A stretch of 61,934 bases of DNA, taken from assembly GCA_003165465.1 (NCBI GenBank), contig PLUM01000102.1, positions 1 through 61,934 of the forward strand, written 5' to 3'. Below, piece after piece: positions 53,416-61,728 of the stretch. Below the pieces are notes generated by a model that was not told the DNA's origin, searched no databases, and saw nothing but the letters and a program-made list of their open reading frames with translations. The position numbers were made by a program, and so were the translations under genes. The stretch's first letter is position 1, and every line of letters starts with the position of its first letter. Source of the DNA: Acidobacteriota bacterium. Its GTDB lineage: Bacteria; Acidobacteriota; Terriglobia; Acidiferrales; UBA7541.

Positions 53416-53670
53416 TGTTTCCATGATGGCGTATAAACCCCTAGTTGGATCAGCTTGCTTCCGCTGCCAAGCGCGAGCACGTTTTCGTTGCGCGCAAAAG
53501 CGTGTGAGCGTATAGTGTCGCCGGGCCGAACCAACCGGAGCGATATTCCAAATTGACATGCACGGCCGGATGAAATTCCGGACGAACCGCGCAAGCTCCG
53601 ATCCGCTTCGATCGCCAGACGGCTCCGCGCTCATCGCGCACGGCGAGAGCGCACGGCGAGAGAAGGAGGC

Positions 53671-54876
53671 ATGATGAAGCTTCAATCCATGCGAGCGATC
53701 CGTTTTGCCATGGGACGTGCCGTGGTACGTGCCATGAGATGTTCCATGGGCGCCGCAATCCTGTGCCTCCTGGGGACCACGTGGGCGCTCGGCCAGTCCG
53801 CCAATCCCGGCGCGAAGCCGAAGCCGCAACTGTCGGAAGAAGCCTTCAAGAATGTCCAGGTGCTCCGCGGAATTCCCGTGAACGAATTCATGGGGACGAT
53901 GGGTTTCTTCTCCGCTTCCTTGAGCATGAATTGCATTGACTGCCACGTGAAGGAAAGCGCCGGCAATTGGGCGCGCTACGCCGACGATACTCCGCTGAAA
54001 CAAACCGCGCGCAGAATGGTTTTGATGGAGAACCTGATCAACCGCGCCGACTTCGGTGGAGTGCGGGTGGTGACCTGTTACACCTGCCATCGCGGCTTCC
54101 AGCGCCCCGAGGTTACGCCGAGTCTGGCCGAGGAGTACGGGCCGCCGCCCATGGTGGATCCCGATCGCGTCGAAACTCTTCCGGGAGCTTCCGACTCGTC
54201 TGCCGCCGCCGAACAAATCATCGACAAGTTTATTCAGGCCGTCGGCGGCGCGCCGCAACTCGCCAAGCTGAACGCTTTCGCGGCGAAGGGAACCTACTCC
54301 GGCTTCGACACCGATTTCCATAAGGTTCCGGCCGAAATTTTCGCCAAGGCTCCGGACCAGTTGACCATGACCGAACATTTGGCCGTGGGAGCCAGCACGA
54401 CGACCTTTGACGGACGCGAGGCTTGGATCGCTTCGGCCGACAAACCCGTGCCCATGATTCTGCTGACAGGAGGGGATCTGGACGGCGCGAGGCTGGACGC
54501 GGATCTCTCGTTCCCCGCGCTGCTCAAGCAGGACTTGACCAAATTGCACACCGGTTTCCCGCCCGTTACGCTCGACGGCCATGCAACTCAAGTCGTTGAG
54601 GGAATCGCGCCCGGGGGAACCCGAGTGAAACTTTTTTTTGACAAGCAGACGGGACTGCTCGTGCGGCAGGCGCGTTTGATCGACACGGTGGTGGGCTTGA
54701 TCCCGCTGCACGTCGATTACTCCGATTATCGCGCCGTCGCCGGCGTCAAGATGCCTTTTCATTGGACGACGACGTGGGTGGACGGACAATCGACCACGGA
54801 ACTGACCGATGTGCAGCCGAACGCGGCCGTCGCGGCGGAAAAATTCGTGAAGCCCGCCCCGGCAACGTCGCGGTAA
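53671..54876 (+). CDS. Secreted diheme cytochrome, photosynthetic reaction-centre cytochrome-like
   Basis: 401 aa, ATG ATG after AAGGAGG. Signal peptide up to about residue 41. The N-terminal half resembles the reaction-centre cytochrome c family: KNVQVLRGIPVNEFMGTMGFFSASL, heme motif C88-I-D-C91-H92, then RVVTCYTCH (C136, C139, H140). In non-phototrophs such proteins carry electrons in the periplasm. The C-terminal half (from ~180) is a lipoprotein-carrier-like beta domain. Only two heme sites are seen, against four in photosynthetic complexes. Confidence 0.85.
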   Translation: MMKLQSMRAIRFAMGRAVVRAMRCSMGAAILCLLGTTWALGQSANPGAKPKPQLSEEAFKNVQVLRGIPVNEFMGTMGFFSASLSMNCIDCHVKESAGNWARYADDTPLKQTARRMVLMENLINRADFGGVRVVTCYTCHRGFQRPEVTPSLAEEYGPPPMVDPDRVETLPGASDSSAAAEQIIDKFIQAVGGAPQLAKLNAFAAKGTYSGFDTDFHKVPAEIFAKAPDQLTMTEHLAVGASTTTFDGREAWIASADKPVPMILLTGGDLDGARLDADLSFPALLKQDLTKLHTGFPPVTLDGHATQVVEGIAPGGTRVKLFFDKQTGLLVRQARLIDTVVGLIPLHVDYSDYRAVAGVKMPFHWTTTWVDGQSTTELTDVQPNAAVAAEKFVKPAPATSR

Positions 54877-55232
54877 TGGTTTGCCCGGTTATGGCGTCCG
54901 GCCATATTGCCCGGTCAAGTGGTCCGGTCGTGGCGTCCGGTCACCTGGCACGGTCAGGTCGGGATTTCGGTGTAAACTCCCGTTGCGGTATTTTTACTTT
55001 TTTTTGAATGGACAGCCGAATTTTTGGTTGGGTTGTGAGTACGGCAGAAAAGTGAAAATTAGGACGATCGCATGATCTTTGTGGGGCACGGCTTCAGCCG
55101 TGCCATGAAGGTCGTGGAATAGGGCGGCTTCAGCCGCTGAAGTGATGCAATTGTGATGGAATTCGCGGTCCATTGTTGCACGTGATGCTGCTGCACGTGC
55201 TGCACGACCGCAGAGCGACTTTGGAGGCGTTT
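54877..55232. other. Intergenic region with degenerate GGCGTCCGGTCA repeats and a palindrome
   Basis: After the cytochrome stop there are interleaved copies of TGGCGTCCGG (54893 and 54932) and CCCGGTC, then an AT-rich stretch, then a GGCACGGCTTCAGCCGTGCC palindrome (55085-55104) with a GGCGGCTTCAGCCGC follower. Short TGCTGCACGTG repeats precede the ribosome site of the next gene. No protein is supported. Confidence 0.55.
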
Positions 55233-56276
55233 ATGGCGAATTGTTTTCGGCCGCAAGTACTCGCTTCGTTTGCCGTGATGGCGCTGCTTTCCGCGGCGGC
55301 GATGGCCGTGCCTGCGCATGGCCAAATGCAAGCCCCAATGCAAAATCAGACGCAAGGCGCCGCGGCGCATCCCCTGCCGTGGGCCTACGCGGTGTTCGAT
55401 CCGGTTCCGCCCGCGCCGATACCAGACGATCCAACGCTCCAGCATATATCGGGCAGCGATCAGGGCTTCACCATGAAGCAGCTTCGCGATACCGGCAACC
55501 CCGCCGACTGGTTCCCGGGCGACCATCCTCCGATGCCCACCATCGTGGCGCATCGCCGCTCCCCAGGCATGAACCCGTGGATCGGCAGCTGCGGCTTGTG
55601 CCACTACCCGAACGGCAGAGGCCGCCCGGAAAACGCCGGCGTCGCTGGCCTGCCTGTCGGTTACATCATGGAGCAGCTTGCCGACTTCAAAAATGGCGCG
55701 CGCAAGACCGCCGATCCGGGAAAGAAAAATACGGCCGTGATGACCGGAAACGCCACGGGCATTACCGATGAAGAAGCAATGGCCGCCGCCCAGTATTTTG
55801 CGTCGATCAAAATGCCCCAGTGGATCAAGGTGGTCGAGACCGAAACCGTGCCCAAGGTCCGCAACTCGGGAGGCTTCTTCGTTCCTGTGGAAGGAAGTGA
55901 GATGGAGCCCATCGGGAACCGCATTCTGGAAATGCCGGTGGATCCCGAGGCGACCGAGACGTATCGCAATCCGCGGTCCGGGTGGATCGCCTACGTGCCC
56001 ATGGGCAGCGTCAAAAAGGGCGAGGAGTTGGTCCTTCGAGGCGGCGGTGGAAAAACCGTCGCGTGCGCCGCGTGCCACGGCCAGGATCTGAAAGGCAATG
56101 GCAATTTCCCGCCGCTTGCGGGACGCTCTCCGAGCTATTTCGCGCGCCAGCTCTACGATATCCAGCACTACACGCGCAATGGCCCCGGCACACAACTGAT
56201 GCGCCCCGTCGTCCAGAATCTGAACGAAGACGACATCCTGGCGATTACGGCATATCTGGCTTCGCTCCAGCCGTAG
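55233..56276 (+). CDS. Secreted diheme cytochrome c
   Basis: 347 aa, ATG after TTGGAGG. Signal peptide to about residue 30 (PAHGQ). Two class I cytochrome c domains: C120-G-L-C123-H124 and C278-A-A-C281-H282, each followed by a typical helix; MPVDPEA and LAGRSPSYFARQLYDI are cytochrome c4/c553-like. It would shuttle electrons in the periplasm, for example from the dehydrogenase-type enzymes in the window. It is likely transcribed separately from the upstream cytochrome gene. Confidence 0.9.
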   Translation: MANCFRPQVLASFAVMALLSAAAMAVPAHGQMQAPMQNQTQGAAAHPLPWAYAVFDPVPPAPIPDDPTLQHISGSDQGFTMKQLRDTGNPADWFPGDHPPMPTIVAHRRSPGMNPWIGSCGLCHYPNGRGRPENAGVAGLPVGYIMEQLADFKNGARKTADPGKKNTAVMTGNATGITDEEAMAAAQYFASIKMPQWIKVVETETVPKVRNSGGFFVPVEGSEMEPIGNRILEMPVDPEATETYRNPRSGWIAYVPMGSVKKGEELVLRGGGGKTVACAACHGQDLKGNGNFPPLAGRSPSYFARQLYDIQHYTRNGPGTQLMRPVVQNLNEDDILAITAYLASLQP

Positions 56277-56286
56277 AGGTAGCGCA

Positions 56287-56356
56287 AGTAGCGCGGGCTT
56301 TAGCCTGCGGGGTTTCGTCCGGCAATGCCCCACGCCCCGCAGGTTAAACAGCCCGC
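56287..56356. repeat. Dispersed inverted repeat (GTAGCGCGGGCTTTAGCC type), copy 3
   Basis: AGTAGCGCGGGCTTTAGCC and GCGGGGTTTCG pair, imperfectly, with CCCCGCAGGTTAAACAGCCCGC. It is the most degraded full-length copy. Confidence 0.75.
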
Positions 56357-56371
56357 AGAAGAACTAAAAAG

Positions 56372-56468
56372 TTTGTCATTCCGAGGCGCGCTCTTCGCCG
56401 AGGAATCTCTCTTCGCTCCAAGCCCAAGAAAAGAAAGAGAGATTCCTCGCTCAGCTCGGAATGACAAA
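56372..56468. repeat. Dispersed inverted repeat (TGTCATTCCGAG type), copy 2
   Basis: TTTGTCATTCCGAG... opens and ...CTCGGAATGACAAA closes. The central AGGAATCTCTCTTCG and AAAAGAAAGAGAGATTCCT match the copy at 8818 almost base for base. Confidence 0.88.
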
Positions 56469-56775
56469 GGAATGAAACAACTTTTTCCGCAGCCTGTTTT
56501 GATCGCGGAGAATTATTTCTTGCTCGCCGCGGCTGTCACGGCCCCGGCGATTGTTGCCGCAATCTGCAACGCTCCTCCATAGAGCCGGGTTGCCTGTGAA
56601 GCGCAACTCGAATAACGAATTTGTCGGTTGGCTTCAGAGCTACAAATCACAAAATGTGTGAACGCACTGAACCCCGTTACTGGAGAGAGTGTGGATTAGG
56701 CTGTAACAAAACTATCTTGCATGTGTGCTCGCTACCCGCTTGTAGGAGCACAATTGTTAGGAGCATAATTTCAAC
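56469..56775. other. Intergenic stretch, AT-richer, no gene seen
   Basis: About 300 bp. Base composition falls compared with the cytochrome genes and stays lower through the following gene. Nothing coding or structured stands out. Confidence 0.4.
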
Positions 56776-57600
56776 ATGACCTGTTTACCACGATCAGGCG
56801 GTTGCGAGAAGCCGCTCACTGACGCATTCGTGAATCATCTGAACGACGCAGAGGGTGTACGCTTCGTCCATCGCGCCTGCCTGGATATTGCCGATAGGCA
56901 AAATCCTCAACCAGAAGCTTTGTACGTGGATTCAGTGCATAACGTTCAACTTGTGATCGAAAGAAAGTCCATTTCTTCGCCCGCCGATTTTGCTCATAGG
57001 CACAGTAATGACCACTTCGTTGCCGACTTATTCGAAGAAGGGCTGAAAGGTCTTCCGCTCGACGAACTGTATGAAATAAGCCTTCCGATGCTGATAAGTG
57101 GAACTCAACCTCAATTGCGGGCATTCGTGTTGGCAGCAGTTCAGAGTATTAGATCGCATTGGCCGATCGCAGAGGGCATGGTTCTCAAGTCGCGTCCCGG
57201 CAGAAGATGGTGGTCTTACAGAAGAGTTCCCGAGTGGGACAGATTGGACGAGGCTCCAAGGAAGGGTTTGCAATTCACTTGGTCAGAACCGCCCACAAGT
57301 CAGCCGGAATGTATCGACGCCGCAAATCCTCCTCAACACGTCAATTCTGCTTTGCAGAATATCTATTCAAGCTGTGTAAGAAAATTTGCTCCATATTCCG
57401 ATGCAAGGCGCATCCTTGTGATTGACCCGTATGGAGACTTGAGATACCAGAACGTAGAGTGGTGGAGCGAGGTATTCTCCGTACTACCACCTCCGACCGA
57501 GATCGATGAAATATGGTCAGGAATTTTTGATTGGGTTACCGAGAATTCTGAGGGATGGATTTTTGAACGTCTCCACTGTCAGAATGACATAATTGCCTAG
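56776..57600 (+). CDS. Orphan protein, possibly nuclease-like
   Basis: 274 aa. I recognise no family. The stretch VDSVHNVQLVIERKSI (about residues 52-67) has the beta-strand-then-ExK pattern of PD-(D/E)xK nucleases, but the upstream acidic residue and overall fold cannot be confirmed. The gene is AT-richer than its surroundings, which suggests acquisition. No good ribosome site precedes the ATG. It stands alone between repeats and a gene-free stretch. Confidence 0.5.
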   Translation: MTCLPRSGGCEKPLTDAFVNHLNDAEGVRFVHRACLDIADRQNPQPEALYVDSVHNVQLVIERKSISSPADFAHRHSNDHFVADLFEEGLKGLPLDELYEISLPMLISGTQPQLRAFVLAAVQSIRSHWPIAEGMVLKSRPGRRWWSYRRVPEWDRLDEAPRKGLQFTWSEPPTSQPECIDAANPPQHVNSALQNIYSSCVRKFAPYSDARRILVIDPYGDLRYQNVEWWSEVFSVLPPPTEIDEIWSGIFDWVTENSEGWIFERLHCQNDIIA

Positions 57601-58052
57601 GACAACGCTCCCGCCCCACGCTTCTCTAACGCATCGCGCCCGTCTGCTCCGCGCACCAGCAATGGCGCATCGTCGCTTTCCGCGGATACCATCACTCAGA
57701 AATGAGGTAGGGCGCATTTTGTCGTCGCCATACGCTACCCCCTGCCCGCAGTTGTCGCGCCGCCAACTCGTCCCCTATACCCGACTTCTAAGTCTGCGAG
57801 GCATTCCGGTAGATGCGAATAGATGCGTAACAGCGAAGCACGGCGATATGCGCGGTGTTCATTGGCCGCAGCCGGTTTGTTCGTCGCGGTGCTCACCGCG
57901 CTGCCGTATCTGTCCCTTCGGAGTAGAGCCAAGACCGTCCATCTGGAGATCGAATCCTCATGCTCGGAATTGAGGAACTCTTTCATTCCCCACCTGAAAC
58001 GGCCCGGCTAATTTCTTTAATTTATTGGAATGTTGCCCACCGTCTGCCGTCT
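57601..58052. other. Gene-poor stretch
   Basis: About 450 bp. A 62-codon frame at 57823-58011 (+) begins with a basic stretch then a hydrophobic one (SLAAAGLFVAVLTALPYL) and might be a small membrane protein, but it has no ribosome site. Otherwise nothing supports a gene. Confidence 0.35.
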
Positions 58053-58514
58053 TTACTGCACTTGGCTCGTCATCGGAACGCCCTTCTTGAGGAAGAAAGA
58101 CGCGACGACTTTGACTGGCGTTTTTCCGGTGTTGCTGCCCTCGTGAATCTTGCCGGCCTCGACATAAAGAGCGTCTCCGGGTTTGTACGTGGCTGTTGGT
58201 TTTCCTTCGTAGTCGAACGTGAGGCTTCCCTCCAGGACGTAGATCATGACCGAACCAGGATGCGTGTGCCGGCCTTCGCGCCCGCCAGCCGGTATCTCCA
58301 CCGCGACCAGGGCTTCCTCATAGCCGGGAATGGCCGAATCTTGTTTCAGCAAAATCTTGCGCGACACGGTTGGCTGTTGCGCGGCCGGAGCGGCCAGCAA
58401 CAACGCCAAACTGGAAAACATCGCAACAACCAGCAACAGGACTGCGCCCTTTATCGAGTTCTTGAAGATTGAACGCTTGAAGATTGAACTATTGAAGATG
58501 GAACTCTTGAACAT
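58053..58514 (-). CDS. Secreted cupin-domain protein
   Basis: 153 aa from the ATG at 58514, preceded by GGGGAG. The N-terminal region contains a repeated SSIFxxS motif before a hydrophobic signal segment (residues ~23-41, ending LLAAP). The cupin barrel has the metal motif GREGRHTHPGS and the second motif with HEGSN. Cupins of this size act as sensors, isomerases or dioxygenases; this one would be exported. An N-region tandem repeat in DNA (58462-58514) extends the signal peptide. Confidence 0.82.
   Translation of the reverse strand: MFKSSIFNSSIFKRSIFKNSIKGAVLLLVVAMFSSLALLLAAPAAQQPTVSRKILLKQDSAIPGYEEALVAVEIPAGGREGRHTHPGSVMIYVLEGSLTFDYEGKPTATYKPGDALYVEAGKIHEGSNTGKTPVKVVASFFLKKGVPMTSQVQ
58462..58514 (-). 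repeat. 15-bp tandem repeat in the cupin signal peptide region
   Basis: Three and a half units of TTGAAGATTGAACgC/t on the plus strand translate on the minus strand as repeated SIF-plus-polar pentapeptides at residues 4-20. Units differ by one or two bases. Confidence 0.8.
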
Positions 58515-58648
58515 AGCGTCACTCCCCGCATTCCAGAAAATCGGCAGGCTCGCTCGAAGATCGCAGCGCAACCCTCAGCCCGTCCGTGATCGTAAGCCTA
58601 CTTCGAACGCCCTTTCTTCCACAACTCAATCTTTGCCACGCCCAGCGT

Positions 58649-58846
58649 CTACTTTTCCGCGGCGAGGTGTTGGTCCCTATGGGTTGAGAAATTAAGAGAA
58701 AGCTTGCCTGGATCGGTTGGATCGGGACGGAATCGCATGCCGCAAATCGAGCAGGCATACTCACCGGACCATATGCGTTTGCCTTCACGGTTCGTCATTA
58801 CTGCCCTGAGGCATATTTTTTCGGCTGGCATCCCGATAGAATACAT
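58649..58846 (-). CDS. Small zinc-finger-like protein
   Basis: 65 aa (a start at 58831 would give 60). CSICGMRF gives a CxxC pair and STHRDQHL a HxxxH pair, spaced like a C2H2 finger with a short basic linker. Such tiny fingers are frequent in soil Acidobacteriota and unassigned. TATCGGG lies near the second possible ATG. Confidence 0.5.
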   Translation of the reverse strand: MYSIGMPAEKICLRAVMTNREGKRIWSGEYACSICGMRFRPDPTDPGKLSLNFSTHRDQHLAAEK

Positions 58847-58858
58847 CTATGCCGAGTT

Positions 58859-58906
58859 TTGGTGCCCCACCCTTGACGGCTTCCCTCTTCCAAGGGTGGG
58901 ATTCTT
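58859..58906. repeat. Hairpin repeat (GGTGCCCCACCCTTGACGG type)
   Basis: GGTGCCCCACCCTTG and CAAGGGTGGGATTCTT form a hairpin related to the element at 40628. It lies between convergent or tandem small genes. Confidence 0.7.
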
Positions 58907-58940
58907 GGTTTGTATTCTACGCGAGAACAGACCGCCGAGT

Positions 58941-59267
58941 TCAGCGGTTCTCTTTTCTCTCTTCTTTTTTATCTTCTTGGCCATGGCGGAAGTAGATGCC
59001 GACGTCGAACCGGCCGTGATCCCAGTCGGCCTTGTGATTGCGGCACCACTTGCGATTGTCGTCCATGCGCTGTACGTCTCGGTCCACCTGTCGGCTGCCC
59101 TCGCCGAATCGGGCCGCATCCTTATCGATCCTGGCCCGATCTGCTTCGAGCCTCTCGTGGCAACTTTTGCCCCAGTCCCGGTCCGCACTAGCAGGAGCCC
59201 CCACGGCTAGCAACAAGCCGCCGGCCAGCGCGGTACTTAGAGCCATTCGAGTCCATAATGATCTCAT
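58941..59267 (-). CDS. Small secreted Asp/Arg-rich protein
   Basis: 108 aa. GGGAGATAG precedes the ATG. A signal peptide (residues 1-28, ending APASA) is followed by a charged helical region with two Cys (CHERLEADRARIDKDAARF and WCRNHKADWDHG). No family recognised. It could be a periplasmic chaperone-like or metal-binding helix. Confidence 0.6.
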   Translation of the reverse strand: MRSLWTRMALSTALAGGLLLAVGAPASADRDWGKSCHERLEADRARIDKDAARFGEGSRQVDRDVQRMDDNRKWCRNHKADWDHGRFDVGIYFRHGQEDKKEERKENR

Positions 59268-59988
59268 GATTAGCTATCTCCCGGTAAACCCGCGGCGGTG
59301 AACATCAATCCCGGCGCAGCGCTCACCTCTGGTAAATTTCATTCCGATCTAGTCTGGCACCATTTCTGCGGCAATGATGTCCAATTTGGAACACTAGGCC
59401 AAATAGGCAGCAAGTGGATTCGGTCAGTGCTCATGAGTTGATCTGCGTCAAGCTTAAGCATGCACTCAGAAGTACATTCCTGGATTAAATCAAGGCCATC
59501 TCATTTTGAGGCGTGGACAGAAGGCATTCGGATGCGCCTGAAAATTGGGAGAGACCTCGGACGTAAAGCTACCGGCGCTGACCTTACCTCAATTGACGCG
59601 TAAATGAAGGTAGATGAAGCTGAGCAGCGGGAAAAGCCAAATAAGCCACTGAATCCAGATTGAGACGCCCTGTTTCCTCGTGGCTTGCCACAACCGACAG
59701 AAAATCCCACATTCCGGTAAGTCGTGCCAGCTCAACCGGTCGATGCAACACCCTCTAGCCGGTTGATCCGACAATAGTTCCCATCGAGGATCGATTTGAG
59801 CGGCAGTATTCAATCAAAACCTAAACAGGGCTTTTGTTTTGTTTGAACTGATGTCTGCGAACCAAATCAGCCCCGTAGACTCCTACAAAAGGACTTTGAG
59901 CAAGTGTTGCGACGACCCATTGAGACCACCCGACTTCACGGGACTTGGCTTGCTTGCAGGTATAAAATCAACAGGTAGCACAACTCGC
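59268..59988. other. Long gene-free stretch
   Basis: About 720 bp. Frames at 59501-59710 and 59589-59813 on the minus strand lack ribosome sites and sensible composition. No hairpin family member is present. Its content is unclear. Confidence 0.4.
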
Positions 59989-60450
59989 ATGAACACTAGA
60001 TTGCTATCGCGTCGCATGAAGATTGCTCTGACGATTGCGTCGTTAGTACTGCTTTCGGTTTCGCAAACAAGCGCATGCACTTTGGCGATAGGGTATTTTT
60101 ATCAGGTAACCGCATTAAAAGGCCGAGTCGTAGGTACGCATAACCTCACTTACGCTCCACGCTGGTTCAGGCAGTCCTTCGTTAGAAAGCACGCCAAGCT
60201 CTCGTTATACGAATATGGACAGGGGGCGAATGAAACATCAATTGTCAATGCTGTTGAAACAGACGGCCACGGGAATTTTGACTTTGGCCCGCTGAAAATT
60301 GGCCATTACGCCCTCCGAATAGATGACAACTACGAGTTCGATGTTGAAGTCAAAGAACTGCCGCGAATAACGGCGTCTGTCACGATAGACGTTTCTCCGA
60401 TTCACCCCGATTGCAAAGGTGGCCATGAATTTATCGTAAGAACTCAGTGA
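59989..60450 (+). CDS. Secreted protein with carboxypeptidase-regulatory-like fold
   Basis: 153 aa from the ATG at 59989 (or 60016). Signal peptide ends near QTSAC, so Cys could be lipidated, though the lipobox is not classical. The mature part has a beta-sandwich style: VTALKGRVVG, AKLSLYEYG, NAVETDGHGNFDFGPLKIGHYALRID, matching SpaA/CarboxypepD_reg-type domains. Function unknown. Confidence 0.6.
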   Translation: MNTRLLSRRMKIALTIASLVLLSVSQTSACTLAIGYFYQVTALKGRVVGTHNLTYAPRWFRQSFVRKHAKLSLYEYGQGANETSIVNAVETDGHGNFDFGPLKIGHYALRIDDNYEFDVEVKELPRITASVTIDVSPIHPDCKGGHEFIVRTQ

Positions 60451-60583
60451 CTCGCGGATAAGCTCCGAGAAACGGTCTTATCGGAATATGGGAATCAGCC
60501 CCGGATAGGCCGAAAGCCAGTTACCGATAAGCTGACTTCACAGGACTTGGCCGGTGAGCAGTCCATACCGCACAGGGTGCGGA

Positions 60584-60901
60584 TCAATTTGCCCGCAAAT
60601 CGCTTATCCACTGCTCAAGAACCGCCTGATCGTGCTGTTCAATCTTAGTGAAAGCGATACCCATTCCATCTGCGGGAGCGGAGACCACACGGCCGGAGGC
60701 CACGACTTTCGCGCCTGCATAGACGATCGTGATCTGGACCTTCACTCCGGCATTCAAGGGAGTTGGGGTAGGCACAAAGCAGCCATGCACGCTCAGATTG
60801 CTTATATGGGTTGACATCTGCCGTTCCGAAACCACATCAGTGATTACAATTGCCGCAACAAATGCTTTGCGCAAAGCGCGAGGGCGCTGAGGGTGTTTCA
60901 A
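60584..60901 (-). CDS. Single PilZ-domain protein
   Basis: 105 aa. ISNLSVHGCFV is the (D/N)xSxxG motif of PilZ, which binds cyclic-di-GMP; an arginine-rich start (RPRALRK) could serve as the RxxxR switch, though the spacing is irregular. VKVQITIVYAGAKVVASGRVVS and GMGIAFTKI complete the barrel. It may read signals from the GGDEF protein elsewhere. Confidence 0.85.
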   Translation of the reverse strand: MKHPQRPRALRKAFVAAIVITDVVSERQMSTHISNLSVHGCFVPTPTPLNAGVKVQITIVYAGAKVVASGRVVSAPADGMGIAFTKIEQHDQAVLEQWISDLRAN

Positions 60902-61026
60902 GGTTGGCTCCTGTTATATCTGTCTAGTCTCTGACTGCGTGGTACGTCTTGCACACGATCCAACGCAGTGCGTCAACACGCGCGGACGCAACTGCGGCGT
61001 CGCCCAGGCGACCCGTACCGTTGAGG

Positions 61027-61728
61027 CTACGAACCGTATCGCTTTGCGTCCGGGTGGCTGGGAGACCAGTCGGCGGGCGGAAAGTCTATTGGCCAAAAAC
61101 CTTGATTCGCTTCGATGAACGCGAGTCCAACCAGCCATTCAGTCCCCTTTGCTTCAAGATTTGCAATCATGCATTCCACCTTAACTTGGGTCTGTAGATT
61201 GGAGAGGACGAGCCTTTGTCCCTTTTTCACCGGAATTCGAAGAATCACCGAGCCGCCTAAAGCGCTGATCTCAACCGTCCCGGTATTCTCCGTAAAGGGC
61301 ACTCCTTTGGAGTTATATCCGGATACACTCACATCAATTTGAATGGCTGCTCTTTGCGATCTTCGACGATTCGCCGCTGCCCATGTCGCCGCGACAAACG
61401 TTGACAGCCATTCATCTAGGATTCGAAACCCATCCCCTTCCATCGACGTAAACGCCAGGACCAGGCCCTTATTAGGGGAAACTCGTACAACTCGCGCCTG
61501 GGCCGTTACGTGGTCGTCGCTCTTCTTCAGTGTTACTGTTACCTCAGTCTCCAACGGAAGTGCGCAGTCAGTCTCTACGTAGCAGCCTTCCCGGCTCAAA
61601 TCACCGAGGCGCGCCTTGACGGGTGTGCCACCTTCGACGCGCAAGATCTCAACTTCGGGGGGTGCTGACAATCGGTAACGCGGACTTGTGCGACGGTCGG
61701 GGTTCTTGCGCTGGCGGTCTGGCTTCAT
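61027..61728 (-). CDS. Tandem PilZ-domain protein
   Basis: 233 aa with two PilZ domains. The first (about 10-110) has RRTSPRYRL and GDLSREGCYVET, an intact RxxxR plus DxSxxG pair. The second (about 119-205) has RRRSQRAAIQ but EISALGGSV in place of the usual DxSxxG, so it may be degenerate. Such proteins translate cyclic-di-GMP into output by binding a partner. Confidence 0.85.
   Translation of the reverse strand: MKPDRQRKNPDRRTSPRYRLSAPPEVEILRVEGGTPVKARLGDLSREGCYVETDCALPLETEVTVTLKKSDDHVTAQARVVRVSPNKGLVLAFTSMEGDGFRILDEWLSTFVAATWAAANRRRSQRAAIQIDVSVSGYNSKGVPFTENTGTVEISALGGSVILRIPVKKGQRLVLSNLQTQVKVECMIANLEAKGTEWLVGLAFIEANQGFWPIDFPPADWSPSHPDAKRYGS

Noticed and set aside
53671..54876. Evidence for phototrophy from the reaction-centre cytochrome-like gene
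   Set aside because: Only two of the usual four heme sites are present, and no reaction-centre or bacteriochlorophyll genes lie nearby. Related proteins occur widely in non-phototrophs.
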